Origin: Gammaproteobacteria bacterium
GTDB lineage: Bacteria > Pseudomonadota > Gammaproteobacteria > SZUA-229
Direction: 5' to 3'
DNA: 64,000 bases
NCBI GenBank assembly: GCA_026195895.1
Contig: JAPHRO010000020.1
Coordinates: 1-64,000, forward strand
Shown: one piece after another, positions 26,514-36,550 of the stretch
How positions within the stretch are numbered: position 1 is the stretch's first letter
Layout: each line of letters starts with the position of its first letter
Position numbers and translations under genes: made by a program
The notes under the pieces: generated by a model
Seen by the model: only the letters and a program-made list of their open reading frames with translations
The model's database searches: none
What the model was told of the DNA's origin: nothing

Positions 26514-27281
26514 TCAGGCAGGGGTGAACAGGACGCCGTCAGCGGTCTGGACGGTGTGGATTGGGTGCTGGAATAAATCACTAAGGTCGTTACTATTCAG
26601 TAACTTATCGGCACTGCCGGCAAGGCTTTTGCCATCACCGGAAATAAATAATAAATGGTCGCAAAAACGCGCGGCCAGATTAATGTCATGCAGGCTCATC
26701 AAAACGATGCGCTGTTGCTGGCGAGCGAATTCGCAGAGTTTGTCGAGGATGCTGATCTGGTAATGCAGGTCGAGGTGGCTATTCGGTTCATCCAGCAGAT
26801 AAATATCCGGGTCCTGCGTGAGCAAAGTGGCAATAGCAACACGCTGGCGTTCACCGCCGGATAAGGTATTCACCTGGCGTTGCGCCAGTGCCGTCATCGC
26901 AACCTGTTCCAGCGCGTGTTCTGCCTTGCTGTAATCGGCTGCGGATTCCCATTGCCAGTTGGCGATATGGGGGTGACGACCGGTGACCACGGTTTCCAGC
27001 ACACTGGCCGGAAAGACATCTTCGGTATGCTGCAGCAACAGGCCGAGTTTTTGTGCAATGGTTTTGCGCGGCAGTTGTGCCATGTTTTGTTGATCGAGCA
27101 ACACCTTGCCAGCACTAACCGCACGGAGTCCGGCCAGGCTATGCAGCAGGGTGGTTTTGCCAACGCCGTTTCGCCCCAGCACACCCCAGACCTGGCCCGG
27201 TTGTAAATCCAGATCAAGCTGGTGGCAAACTTGTTTGCCGCCAATTTCAATGGATAATTTTTCCGTGCGCAAACTAGCCAT
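26514..27281 (-). CDS. btuD: Cobalamin ABC transporter ATPase
   Basis: This 255-residue ATPase has Walker A GRNGVGKTTLL, a Q loop, signature LSGGERQRVAIA, Walker B IYLLDEPNSHLD and the switch His in MSLHDINLA. It resembles the FecE/BtuD group that powers iron-siderophore and B12 importers. It overlaps btuC by 8 bases, so the two are translationally coupled. The adjacent btuB riboswitch lies downstream and does not control this pair directly. Confidence 0.88.
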   Translation of the reverse strand: MASLRTEKLSIEIGGKQVCHQLDLDLQPGQVWGVLGRNGVGKTTLLHSLAGLRAVSAGKVLLDQQNMAQLPRKTIAQKLGLLLQHTEDVFPASVLETVVTGRHPHIANWQWESAADYSKAEHALEQVAMTALAQRQVNTLSGGERQRVAIATLLTQDPDIYLLDEPNSHLDLHYQISILDKLCEFARQQQRIVLMSLHDINLAARFCDHLLFISGDGKSLAGSADKLLNSNDLSDLFQHPIHTVQTADGVLFTPA

Positions 27282-28269
27282 GGTGTTTGCCCGTCATGGA
27301 ACGGTTGAGTAAAAACAGGAAGAAGGGCACGCCAATAAAGGCGGTGATGACGCCGACGGGCAATTGTTGCGGGGCGATAATTACCCGTGCCAGCGTGTCT
27401 GAAATCACCAGTAAACTGCCGCCGAGTAACACAGATGCCGGTATCAGCAGCCGATGGTCGCTGCCGGCAATCAGCCGGATCATATGGGGTACGATCAGGC
27501 CGACAAAGCCGACACTGCCGGCCTGAGTGACGGCAAATGCGGTGAGCGCCGAGGCCAGTAGAAACAGGCTCATGCGCAGTGGTTTAACCGAAATACCGAG
27601 TGCGGCGGCCTGCATATCGCCGCGGGATAAAATATTGAGCTGACGCGCCAGCATGAACGTTATCATCAGGCCGAGCAATAACACGATCAGGCTGGCGATG
27701 CTGGGGGAAATGTTGTGAATATCCCCCATGATCCAGAACAGCATGCCGCGCAGGGGTTTGTCCGGGCTGATGGATAAAATCAGGTTAATCAGAGCGCCCC
27801 AGCCGGCGGCAATGACCACGCCGGTCAGCAGCAACCGGGCGGGGTTCCAGTTGCCTTTGCCATGGGCCAGGCCAAACACCAGCAGGATGGAGATAAAGGC
27901 GCCGATAAATGCGCTGCCGGAAACCCAGCTGCCGGCCAGCCCGGCAGACATGGCGAGCAGGGCGGCAACTGCGGCACCACCGGATACGCCGAGGATGTAA
28001 GGGTCCGCCAGCGGATTACGTAACAGTACCTGCATCAACACACCGGCCAGAGACAGTAGCGCGCCGCTGACAAAAGCAATATAGGCGCGCGGGGCGCGCA
28101 AGTCCCAGATGATAGTATGGGCAATGCTGCTCTCATTGGTGGATAATGCGGCAATCAGTTGCTGCAGCGACAACTGAATGCTGCCCATTGAAAACGCAAA
28201 GGCAAAGCTGGCGATGCTGAGCAGGAATAAAATAATAATGAGGTTAAGTGGCTGGCGCATGAATCGCAT
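27274..28269 (-). CDS. btuC: Cobalamin ABC transporter permease
   Basis: The 331-residue FecCD-type permease has about ten membrane helices. It shows the family segments LRAPRAYIAFVSGALLSLAGVLMQ, NPLADPYILGVSGGAAVAAL (in parts), GSVGFVGLIVPHMIRLI and the C-terminal LPVGVITAFIGVPFFLFLL. A homodimer with two BtuD subunits moves corrinoids from BtuF into the cytoplasm. It is the first gene of its strand, divergent from the adenosyltransferase gene, with 104 bases between for two promoters. Confidence 0.88.
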   Translation of the reverse strand: MRFMRQPLNLIIILFLLSIASFAFAFSMGSIQLSLQQLIAALSTNESSIAHTIIWDLRAPRAYIAFVSGALLSLAGVLMQVLLRNPLADPYILGVSGGAAVAALLAMSAGLAGSWVSGSAFIGAFISILLVFGLAHGKGNWNPARLLLTGVVIAAGWGALINLILSISPDKPLRGMLFWIMGDIHNISPSIASLIVLLLGLMITFMLARQLNILSRGDMQAAALGISVKPLRMSLFLLASALTAFAVTQAGSVGFVGLIVPHMIRLIAGSDHRLLIPASVLLGGSLLVISDTLARVIIAPQQLPVGVITAFIGVPFFLFLLNRSMTGKHHG

Positions 28270-28373
28270 GGTTTTTTTATTGAGCCGTGATTATAACCGA
28301 AGCGCCAGACTCAGGTTTGGTCGCTGCGTAAATGAGTTACTAATTTTATTGCAATAGAATACAGGAATAAAAA

Positions 28374-28937
28374 ATGGGTTATCGTTTATCAAAAATCTAC
28401 ACCCGCACCGGCGACCGGGGTACCACTGGTATGGGTGATGGCAGCCGTGTTGAAAAAGATCATATTCGGGTAGCGGCCATGGGCGACACCGATGAGTTGA
28501 ACAGCATACTCGGTATGGTGATCAGTGAATGCGATTCCGCCGAGATGAATGAAGTGTTACTGACAGTACAGCATGATCTGTTTAATCTGGGCGGTCAGTT
28601 GACCATGCCGGATTATGATTTGATGACCGAACAACGGGTGCAGTGGCTGGAATCGATACTGGATGAATACAATGAAAATTTACCACCGTTAAAAGAATTT
28701 ATTTTACCCGGCGGCGGTAAGGCGGCGGCCACCTGTCATCTGGCACGGGCAGTATGTCGTCGTGTGGAACGGAGTCTGGTTTCTTTATCGCGTGAAATGG
28801 AATTCAGTCAGCATATTCTGGCGTACATTAATCGGCTGTCGGATTTATTGTTTGTGGCATCCCGTGTATTGAGTCGGGTTGCGGGTGAAGATGAAGTTTA
28901 CTGGAAGTCAGAGCGGCTGGCCCAGTTGGAAAAATAG
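28374..28937 (+). CDS. PduO-type cob(I)alamin adenosyltransferase
   Basis: This 187-residue enzyme attaches the adenosyl group of ATP to cob(I)alamin or corrinoid precursors. TRTGDRGTTGMGDGSRVEKD at the N-terminus is the ATP-binding loop, and CHLARAVCRRVERS plus INRLSDLLFVASR are the conserved helices of the PduO family (trimeric). Its location beside btuCD fits activation of imported corrinoids, before CobS finishes the coenzyme. A fructokinase gene follows after 32 bases. Confidence 0.92.
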   Translation: MGYRLSKIYTRTGDRGTTGMGDGSRVEKDHIRVAAMGDTDELNSILGMVISECDSAEMNEVLLTVQHDLFNLGGQLTMPDYDLMTEQRVQWLESILDEYNENLPPLKEFILPGGGKAAATCHLARAVCRRVERSLVSLSREMEFSQHILAYINRLSDLLFVASRVLSRVAGEDEVYWKSERLAQLEK

Positions 28938-28969
28938 CAGAGCGACAGAAATTAATCTGGATATTAGAA

Positions 28970-29869
28970 ATGCGAATTGGTATTGATTTAGGCGGTACAA
29001 AAATAGAAGTGATTGCGCTGGATGAATCGGGGAAAGAAATTATTCGTCAACGGATTGCAACTCCGCAGGGGCAATATGACAAAATTCTGCAAACGATTGT
29101 GCAACTGATACAGGATGTCGAACAGTCAACCAGGCAAACGGGTAGCATCGGAATTGGCACGCCCGGCGCACTTTCTCCCGCCACCGGATTGTTGAAAAAT
29201 TCCAATTCAGTTTGCATGAATGGCATGCCGGTTAAAGAAGATCTGCAACAGTTGCTGGGTCGTGAAATTCGCATGGCAAACGATGCTAATTGCTTTGCGC
29301 TGTCGGAAGCGACGGACGGTGCAGCAAAAGATGCCCATGTTGTATTTGGGGTTATTGTGGGTACGGGTACCGGTGCCGGTGTTGTGGTAAACAAACATGT
29401 GCTAACCGGGCCTAATGCGATTGCCGGCGAGTGGGGGCATAATCCATTGCCCTGGCCAGGGGATGACGAGCGGCCCGGTCCTGAATGCTATTGCGGCAAA
29501 CTGGGCTGTATCGAAACTTTTTTATCCGGCCCGGGACTGGCGAAAGAATATCTCAGGCTAACGGGGCAGCAATTAACTTCAGCAGAAATTGTCTGCCTGT
29601 CCGAGCAGGCGGATACAGTCGCCGAACAGTGCCTGCAAATCTATGAAGATCGCATGGCCCGGGGGCTGGCACATGTTATTAACATACTGGACCCCGAAAC
29701 CATTGTGCTGGGTGGGGGTATGTCAAATATTCAGCGTCTTTACCGGAACGTGCCTGAAATCTGGGATAAATATGTCTTTTCCGATAAGGTATTTACCCGA
29801 CTGGTTGCACCTGTTCATGGTGATTCCAGCGGTGTGCGCGGTGCTGCCTGGTTATGGGATGATCGTTAA
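28970..29869 (+). CDS. mak: ROK-family fructokinase
   Basis: The 299-residue sugar kinase starts MRIGIDLGGTKIEVIALDE, the ROK ATP-binding motif, and has the sugar-binding GEWGHNPLPWPGDD, a zinc site CYCGKLGCIE and the end HGDSSGVRGAAWLW. These segments agree closely with E. coli Mak, a manno(fructo)kinase, so phosphorylation of fructose or mannose is the likely activity. It follows the adenosyltransferase gene by 32 bases, perhaps co-transcribed, although the roles are unrelated. Confidence 0.85.
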   Translation: MRIGIDLGGTKIEVIALDESGKEIIRQRIATPQGQYDKILQTIVQLIQDVEQSTRQTGSIGIGTPGALSPATGLLKNSNSVCMNGMPVKEDLQQLLGREIRMANDANCFALSEATDGAAKDAHVVFGVIVGTGTGAGVVVNKHVLTGPNAIAGEWGHNPLPWPGDDERPGPECYCGKLGCIETFLSGPGLAKEYLRLTGQQLTSAEIVCLSEQADTVAEQCLQIYEDRMARGLAHVINILDPETIVLGGGMSNIQRLYRNVPEIWDKYVFSDKVFTRLVAPVHGDSSGVRGAAWLWDDR

Positions 29870-29984
29870 TTAATTGTGTAACAGCGGCTTCTTTATCTAT
29901 CTACGGGTTTCGCCATAAAAACAGATGGCTGTGGTCTATACTTTGTAGTTGTTCGAGCTCTATTTTTTTAGAGGGAAATAATCT

Positions 29985-30854
29985 ATGAGTAATCCCAATA
30001 TTAGCCGCCGTTATCTTGCCAGTATTTGCCTGATAATTTCTGCTTTAATTGTGGCGCCGGTAGCTGCTAAAACAGTTGAGCTTAGTTTTGATAATAAAAG
30101 AGTCGTTACAGCAGAGTTTTCACAGGGTGGTGCTGAAGCACCCGCAATAATTATATTACATGGTTTTCTGCAGACTCGAGAATTCCATACTGTCATGAGA
30201 ATTTATAATGCCCTGTCCGAGTCAGGTTATAGTGTTCTGGCACCAACACTTTCTCTGGGACTTAATCGCCGTCAAAAAAGTCTCGCCTGTGAAGCTATTC
30301 ATTTTCATTCGATGGAGACTGATCTCGCTGAGATTGATCTCTGGGTGCGCTGGCTAAATAAAGAAACCGGTAAAAAAGTCATACTGTTAGGGCATAGTGC
30401 CGGTAGTGTTCAGTTGGTGGCGTATGTTGATCAGTTTGAAGATGCGCCGGTTGCACAGGGTATTTATATAAGTCTTGGCCATTTTGGCAGAGGAATCGGT
30501 TCTGCCGAAAATCCTGTCGATTATCAACGCGCTGTTGCATCTATTAAAAAAGGAAATACCGGGCTTGAAAAATATGCCATGTCATATTGTAAGGAGTATT
30601 TAACTACGCCTCAAAATTACGCCTCCTACTACGAATGGGGTAAAGAAAAAATACTCTCCGCTTTAAATAAGAACAGGATTCCATTGCATGTTATTTATGG
30701 CAGCAAGGATCAAAGAATTGATAAATCCTGGATGAAAAAAATAGAAGCCAGTGGATTGAAGGTGATATCAATAGAAGGGGCAAATCATTTTTTTGTTAGT
30801 GAATACGAGTTTGATTTACAGGATGCAATAGATAATATTTTGCCAGGCATGTAG
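29985..30854 (+). CDS. Exported alpha/beta hydrolase
   Basis: The 289-residue protein has an N-terminal signal (YLASICLIISALIVAPVAA) and an alpha/beta hydrolase fold with oxyanion region LHGFLQTREF. The nucleophile is Ser138 in GHSAGS, the acid Asp242 in GSKDQ, and the base His268 in GANHFF. The complete triad argues for an active esterase, lipase or amidase in the periplasm. A gap of about 50 bases separates it from the CHASE4-GGDEF-EAL gene. The substrate is unknown. Confidence 0.82.
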   Translation: MSNPNISRRYLASICLIISALIVAPVAAKTVELSFDNKRVVTAEFSQGGAEAPAIIILHGFLQTREFHTVMRIYNALSESGYSVLAPTLSLGLNRRQKSLACEAIHFHSMETDLAEIDLWVRWLNKETGKKVILLGHSAGSVQLVAYVDQFEDAPVAQGIYISLGHFGRGIGSAENPVDYQRAVASIKKGNTGLEKYAMSYCKEYLTTPQNYASYYEWGKEKILSALNKNRIPLHVIYGSKDQRIDKSWMKKIEASGLKVISIEGANHFFVSEYEFDLQDAIDNILPGM

Positions 30855-30904
30855 GCAGTGTTCATGTTTTCTTCAGTGTGTCATAAAATTATTGGCGTAT
30901 TAAT

Positions 30905-33148
30905 GTGATTCGATCAATTTCAATAAAATATTTTGTATTAATGTTTGGTATGGCGGTGTTCGTGCTGTTTGTTTTTTATGGCTTGTTGACTTATCACCAG
31001 ATGCAGGTATTAAAACAGGATTTACAGACGTCTTATCAGAATCTTGCTAATGATGAAATCCGTGTCGCAATCGACACTGCACATCTCGATATAAAAAAAC
31101 ATGCCGTAGAATTTGCCAGCTGGGAAGAGGTGACGCAGCAAATAGACAATCCTTATTATTACGCCTACTGGTACAATCACCGCTCCTTGAATGCCGGTGT
31201 TGTTCCTGACTATGTTGTTGATGTCGCTATCTATGATAAATCGGGTAATGTGTTATCTAAAATAGCCTCGTCTACGTTACCGGATGCTGTAACTGAAGAT
31301 GCATTAACTTCTTATATCGATATTAACAAAGATAAAGTGGAGATGGTTGTCTTTGAAAAGATCGAAAAAGAAAGTCCCTCCGGCATCTTTCAGGGTTACA
31401 TTAGTATGCGGAGCAACCTGATACCGGAATTGATTGAATTTAAACAGTATAATTATGTTGATCATGACTCAATAAAAATTAAAAGCACGGAAGTATCGAA
31501 ATTATTGGTTAGTGATTTTTCCCGCTATATCTCATATGATTTGCGACCCAATCCGATTGTCGATGACATGGTTGGCATTGTAAAAGATATGCTTTTCAGA
31601 ATGGCGCTTATAATCATAGTGCCAACACTATTAATGTATCCCTTTGTTAGCTATCTGGTTGCAAAGCCGCTAAAGGCCATTTCACGTCATATCGATAGCC
31701 TGAAGAATAAAACTGCCTCCATTGAGGCGAATTCTCTGGCGAAAAAACTGCCAGTGAGTGAGCTGGAAAAAGTTCGTAATTCTTTGAATGAATATCATCA
31801 ACAGTTATTTGAAGTGCATAAAAGTCTTGATGATAAAAACAGGGAACTGTGGAACATGGCACATCATGATCCACTCACCGGTGCGCTAAATCGTCGAGCA
31901 TTTGATGAACATTGGCGAAGTATTACCCAGATGTTTTCCGGCGGGCGGATGGATATCTGCCTGGCGATATTTGATGTCAATAACTTTAAAGCACTCAATG
32001 ACACCTATGGCCACCAGTTAGGTGACGAAGTGCTTAAGGGTATAGCTCAATCCATTATGAAAGTGTTGCGCAAAGGAGAACATCTGTACCGTTTAGGTGG
32101 TGATGAGTTTGCCACGGTTTTCATAAACTGTACGGAACAGGAGGCGCTACATGTTGCTGAACGTTGTCATCAGGCAGTTGTTGATTGCCCGTTTAACGAT
32201 CAGGGGGTTCTGGAGCCGGTACGAATTAGTATAGGTTTGTCCGAAACACGCAATGTTCCTGATCATGAAATGTTGCTGGCATTACAGTGGCAGGCGGACG
32301 TGGCTATGTATTCGGCCAAACAGCCGGGCAAAGCAAACATCGCTGTTTTCTCTGAAGAGATGACTGATAAGATTAAAGGCATATTTTCAAGCTGGGTGAA
32401 TAATATCGTTTATGAAGCGATTGCTTCCGGAGATGATATTGTTATTTTTTATCAGCCTATCGTCAGACTGGAAGACCGAGTGGTTGAATATTATGAGGCG
32501 CTGGTAAGAATTGAACATGATGGCAAAATGGTGCTGCCCAGCGATGTTTTTCAAATAGTAGAAGCAAGAAGCCTGGATGCAGAAATGGATATCGCTATTC
32601 TGGAAAAAATTTATCATGATCTGGGGTCGGGAAAAATACCGACCGGTACCGGTGTTTCGATAAATGTTTCAGGGCTGTCTATCGTCACCAAAGACGTTCT
32701 GGAAATTTTATATAAATTCACCCGATTTATAGATGACTATAAACTGGTGATCGAAGTCACCGAAACATCCTTGATTACACAAATTGAAGCGGCGAGTAAA
32801 AATCTAAATAAGCTCAGGGAAAAAGGCTTTTATATAGCGCTGGATGATTTTGGTAGCGGTTACTCTTCGGTTAGATACCTGGGCACCATGCCCGTTGATA
32901 TTGTTAAGTTTGATATTAGCTTGATTCGTAGCCTGGCTGATGAAAGCCAGCAGCTAATAGTTAAACACCTGGCAGAGATGATTGCGGGTACCGGACATAA
33001 ACTGGTAGCGGAAGGAATCGAAACGGAAGATCTGCTGAAGAAAGTCAATGAACTGGAGTTTTTCTATGGCCAGGGGTATTTATTTGGCCGGCCCGAACCC
33101 AGGCCGCTGGAACAGCCTGGCTTGCTTGATGGAACGCATTCTTCCTGA
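30905..33148 (+). CDS. CHASE4-GGDEF-EAL membrane protein, cyclic-di-GMP metabolism
   Basis: The start is GTG. The protein has 747 residues. A membrane helix (about 9-30) precedes a periplasmic CHASE4-like sensor (SWEEVTQQIDNPYYYAYW, residues 72-89), a second helix (about 230-252) and a HAMP-like linker. The GGDEF site is intact (residues 398-402), as is the EAL site (531-533, YYEALVR), with DDFGSGYSSVRYL and AEGIETED. Both synthesis and breakdown of c-di-GMP are therefore possible. No RxxD inhibitory site stands before GGDEF (RKGE instead). It is convergent with the aldehyde dehydrogenase gene, only 9 bases away. Confidence 0.92.
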   Translation: MIRSISIKYFVLMFGMAVFVLFVFYGLLTYHQMQVLKQDLQTSYQNLANDEIRVAIDTAHLDIKKHAVEFASWEEVTQQIDNPYYYAYWYNHRSLNAGVVPDYVVDVAIYDKSGNVLSKIASSTLPDAVTEDALTSYIDINKDKVEMVVFEKIEKESPSGIFQGYISMRSNLIPELIEFKQYNYVDHDSIKIKSTEVSKLLVSDFSRYISYDLRPNPIVDDMVGIVKDMLFRMALIIIVPTLLMYPFVSYLVAKPLKAISRHIDSLKNKTASIEANSLAKKLPVSELEKVRNSLNEYHQQLFEVHKSLDDKNRELWNMAHHDPLTGALNRRAFDEHWRSITQMFSGGRMDICLAIFDVNNFKALNDTYGHQLGDEVLKGIAQSIMKVLRKGEHLYRLGGDEFATVFINCTEQEALHVAERCHQAVVDCPFNDQGVLEPVRISIGLSETRNVPDHEMLLALQWQADVAMYSAKQPGKANIAVFSEEMTDKIKGIFSSWVNNIVYEAIASGDDIVIFYQPIVRLEDRVVEYYEALVRIEHDGKMVLPSDVFQIVEARSLDAEMDIAILEKIYHDLGSGKIPTGTGVSINVSGLSIVTKDVLEILYKFTRFIDDYKLVIEVTETSLITQIEAASKNLNKLREKGFYIALDDFGSGYSSVRYLGTMPVDIVKFDISLIRSLADESQQLIVKHLAEMIAGTGHKLVAEGIETEDLLKKVNELEFFYGQGYLFGRPEPRPLEQPGLLDGTHSS

Positions 33149-33157
33149 TAAATATTT

Positions 33158-34597
33158 CTACAGCCGACTGGAACGAATCAGCATCATTTTTTTGATTTGC
33201 ATATCTTCAAATGTATAGGGTATACCACCCGTACCCAGTCCCGACTGTCTTAATCCTGCAAACGGCATCCAGTCAACCCTGAACGCCGTGTGATCATTGA
33301 TCATGATAGCAGACGCGTTTAGTTGTTTATAAGCGTGCATGGCCAAATCGATATTTCTGGTGAACACTGCAGCCTGAAAAGCGAAGTCCAGTGAATTGGC
33401 TCGGGCGATGGCATCATCAATGTCATCATAAGTATAAACACAGATCACCGGGCCGAAAATTTCCCTGCGGCTTACATCGGTATCTTCTGGTGGATTAAAT
33501 AGCACGGTAGGCTGATAACAGCTAGCCGAAATTTTTGTGCCACCGGATAATTTTTCAGCCCCCGCGTTAACTGCATTTTCAACCCATTGATGGACGCGAT
33601 CATTTTCGCGATGGCGGATCAGCGGGCCGATGTCAGTGTCAGCCAGAGTCGGATCGCCTACGGTCATATTGTCACCCAGTTCCGCAATGGTCTCCGCAAC
33701 TTTCCGGGCGATGCTACTGTGTACAAAAATACGTTGCACTGATACGCACACCTGGCCGGCATGATAAAAACCACCTTTAGCTAACAGCGGCAGGGCATCA
33801 TCAAGATCTGCATCGGCTGCAATAATTACCGGTGCTGCACCGCCATGCTCCAGCGCACAACGTGTGCCTGCCGCCAGTTTTGAACGCAGCATCCAGCCAA
33901 CTTTGGCGCTGCCAATGAAACTAAAAAAACCGACCCGGCGATCACTTACCAGTGCTTCGGCTACGCTAAGATTGGTGGTAGACACGACCTGACACCAGTC
34001 TTCAGGTAAGCCTGCCTGATGAAAAATTTTCACCAGTTCGTAACAGGATAAAGGCGTATCTTCGGCGGGTTTTACAATCACCGGGCAGCCGGCTGCAATG
34101 GCCGGACCTATCTGATGCACGATCAGATTAATCGGGTGATTAAACGCACTCACCGCAACCACGACGCCGACAGGTTCATGCCGGGTCATTGCCATGCGAT
34201 TCATTGAGGCGGCATTGATGCCCATGGGAATTTCTTCCCCCTGTGCGGTGCGAATGCATTCGATGCAATTCTTAATGCCATCGATAGCACGCGCCATTTC
34301 CACCTGAGAATCAATTAACGGTTTGCCGCCTTCTCGAGCGGCGATCAGTGTTAATGATTCGGCGCGGTCGTGCATCAGGTGTACGGCCTTGCTGAGAATG
34401 TCGATGCGTTGTGCCGCGCTTAACCAGCTGGATTTATCATTGAATAATCTGGCGGCTGTAGCTAAGGCCTGTTCAATACCTGCTTTATCGACCGTATCAA
34501 CAGTGGCGATAAGTTCTCTGTCGTAGGGCGCGGTAACTTCAAGCTTCTGTGCCGCAGGTTTTGCGCCGGGCACCATTAATGAATAATGTTGTGGCAT
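33158..34597 (-). CDS. NAD(P)-dependent aldehyde dehydrogenase
   Basis: The 479-residue enzyme carries Asn153 (SAFNHP), the general base Glu250 (ALEHGGAAP) and the nucleophile Cys284 (AGQVCVSVQR). The C-terminal FGPVICVYTYDD and MPFAGLRQSGLG are also typical. The sequence around GGAAPVI and the FNHP motif is closer to phosphonoacetaldehyde, lactaldehyde and glyceraldehyde-3-phosphate dehydrogenases than to betaine aldehyde enzymes. The true substrate is unknown. The gene is monocistronic, downstream of the ABC-2 exporter on the same strand with 212 bases between. Confidence 0.87.
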   Translation of the reverse strand: MPQHYSLMVPGAKPAAQKLEVTAPYDRELIATVDTVDKAGIEQALATAARLFNDKSSWLSAAQRIDILSKAVHLMHDRAESLTLIAAREGGKPLIDSQVEMARAIDGIKNCIECIRTAQGEEIPMGINAASMNRMAMTRHEPVGVVVAVSAFNHPINLIVHQIGPAIAAGCPVIVKPAEDTPLSCYELVKIFHQAGLPEDWCQVVSTTNLSVAEALVSDRRVGFFSFIGSAKVGWMLRSKLAAGTRCALEHGGAAPVIIAADADLDDALPLLAKGGFYHAGQVCVSVQRIFVHSSIARKVAETIAELGDNMTVGDPTLADTDIGPLIRHRENDRVHQWVENAVNAGAEKLSGGTKISASCYQPTVLFNPPEDTDVSRREIFGPVICVYTYDDIDDAIARANSLDFAFQAAVFTRNIDLAMHAYKQLNASAIMINDHTAFRVDWMPFAGLRQSGLGTGGIPYTFEDMQIKKMMLIRSSRL

Positions 34598-34809
34598 TTT
34601 TTTCTCTGTTTATTTTATTAATTATTAAATAGGACAGGCTATATCACCCAGGCGTTCAGTTAGTTTCGTATTGTAGTTTGAGTTTAGCTGATGTTGTCGG
34701 CTTTATGCTGTCAGAGTCTAAAGACATCGCCAGCAATATGCAAAATGCTTTGCATCTACTGGCAAAATAGAATGATTATTCTTTCAGTATTTCTCGATAA
34801 TACGTGCAG

Positions 34810-35583
34810 CTACTGTTTGATGCCGATGCCGTTGTTTAGCAGATAGAGTGCAAATGAAAACAGACTGACAATAAAAATAACAATAATGCTTAATGCGGTC
34901 AGTAAATCTGTATCCGAAATACCTAATAAACCATAACGAAATGAATTGATCATATAAAGTATCGGGTTGATCAGCGATATTTTTTGCCAGAATGCGGGCA
35001 ACATTTCGATGGAATAAAAAATTCCGCCCAGATAGGTCAGTGGGGTCAGTACAAAGGTAGGAATGATAGAGATATCGTCAAAGCTGTTGGCATAAACTGC
35101 ATTAATAAATCCGGCGATAGAAAATAGAATAGCCGTCATCAGAAATACCAGCAGTGTAATACCGATGCTATGAATCTGGAAATTAGAAAAAAACATCGCC
35201 ACCAGGGTAACGACTAAACCTACAATGAGTCCGCGTGCAACGCCACCGGCGACATAGCCGCCCAGAATTAAATAATTGGGCACCGGTGATACCAGTAGTT
35301 CTTCAATGCTTTTCTGAAACTTGGCGCTATAAAAAGATGACACGACATTGGCATAGGAATTGGTAATCACCGACATCAGGATTAAGCCGGGAACGATATA
35401 GTCCATGTACTTATAACCATCGATATCTGAAATCTGTGAGCCAATGAGTTCACCAAAAATCACAAAATATAAAGCCGTGGTAATGGCCGGTGGTAATACG
35501 GTTTGTACCCAGATGCGAATAAAACGTAAAAATTCTTTCGTCAAAATGGTTCTGAAAGCATTCAGTTTTTGATTAAAGGTCAT
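34810..35583 (-). CDS. ABC-2 type transporter permease (YadH-like)
   Basis: I place the start at the Met of TFNQKLNAFRTILTKEFLRF (35583), which overlaps the end of the ATPase gene by 11 bases. The protein has 257 residues and six membrane helices. SFYSAKFQKSIEELLVSPVPNYL and TPLTYLGGIFYSIEMLP are typical of the ABC-2 exporters, closest in feel to E. coli YadH. With the upstream ATPase it forms an exporter of unknown cargo. A longer start (35649) would overlap the ATPase gene further and is less likely. Confidence 0.83.
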   Translation of the reverse strand: MTFNQKLNAFRTILTKEFLRFIRIWVQTVLPPAITTALYFVIFGELIGSQISDIDGYKYMDYIVPGLILMSVITNSYANVVSSFYSAKFQKSIEELLVSPVPNYLILGGYVAGGVARGLIVGLVVTLVAMFFSNFQIHSIGITLLVFLMTAILFSIAGFINAVYANSFDDISIIPTFVLTPLTYLGGIFYSIEMLPAFWQKISLINPILYMINSFRYGLLGISDTDLLTALSIIVIFIVSLFSFALYLLNNGIGIKQ

Positions 35584-36550
35584 TTTGCTTCCTGAGTGCA
35601 GCATCCTGCAGCGTTTGAGCGAGTTCGAGATTATTGCGATTTTTATCAACCAGATGCATAAATAACTGTTCCAGGCGATTGCTTTTGTTGCGCATGCTCA
35701 GCACATCGATGCCGTGATCTGACAGTGTTTTAAATACCATGTTGATGCTGCTTTGCTGTTCCAGGTCGACTTCTAGCGTATGGTCATCAATAATTCTGAG
35801 CTCACAACCGGGAAGGCATTGCGGCAGGTCTTTTACATTGTTATCAAGATACAGCACAAAAGTTTCCATGTTGAGCTGGTCCAGCAGTTGCCGCATGCTG
35901 GTGTGTTCAATGGTAATGCCGTGATCAATGATAGCGATGTTGTTGCATAGACTTTCTGCTTCTTCCAGATAGTGGGTGGTGAGAATAATTGTGGTGCCCT
36001 GTTGATTGATGGTTTTGAGAAATTTCCACATAGAGCGGCGGATTTCGATATCAACACCGGCGGTAGGCTCGTCGAGAATTAGCAGTCGTGGATTATGCAC
36101 GAGTGCACGGGCGATCATCATCCGGCGTTTCATGCCGCCGGAAAGCTCGCGTGCCATAACCTGGCGTTTATCCCAGAGTTCCAGTTGTTTCAGATAACGT
36201 TCAGCCCGTTGATAAGCGATGTCTCGCGGAATGCCATAGTAACCTGCCTGGTTAACCAGAATTTCTATCACCGGTTCGAACTGGTTGAAGTTAAATTCCT
36301 GGGGAACCAGTCCCAGATAGGATTTGGCTCCCGCCAGATCATCATCAATATTTTTATCAAATATCTGTACGCTGCCGGCGGATTTGTTGACCAGTCCGGC
36401 AATGATGCCAATGGTGGTTGATTTGCCGGCGCCATTGGGGCCCAGTAATGCAAAAAAGTCACCCTCATTGACTTCAAGATCCACACCCTTCAGTGCCGGT
36501 GTGCCGTTTTTATAGGTTTTTTCCAGATTTTTAATGGTTAAGGCTTTCAT
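35573..36550 (-). CDS. ABC transporter ATP-binding protein (YadG-like)
   Basis: The start is taken at the ATG at 36550 (MKALTIKNLEKTYKNG); a TTG three codons earlier is less likely. The 325-residue ATPase has Walker A GPNGAGKSTTIG, signature LSGGMKRRMMIA, Walker B LLILDEPTAGVD and the switch region TTHYLEEAE. The C-terminal 90 residues (HTLEVDLEQQSSINMVFKTL) are the accessory domain of DRA/YadG-type ATPases. It is coupled to the permease gene and divergent from a TetR regulator. Confidence 0.87.
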   Translation of the reverse strand: MKALTIKNLEKTYKNGTPALKGVDLEVNEGDFFALLGPNGAGKSTTIGIIAGLVNKSAGSVQIFDKNIDDDLAGAKSYLGLVPQEFNFNQFEPVIEILVNQAGYYGIPRDIAYQRAERYLKQLELWDKRQVMARELSGGMKRRMMIARALVHNPRLLILDEPTAGVDIEIRRSMWKFLKTINQQGTTIILTTHYLEEAESLCNNIAIIDHGITIEHTSMRQLLDQLNMETFVLYLDNNVKDLPQCLPGCELRIIDDHTLEVDLEQQSSINMVFKTLSDHGIDVLSMRNKSNRLEQLFMHLVDKNRNNLELAQTLQDAALRKQNDL

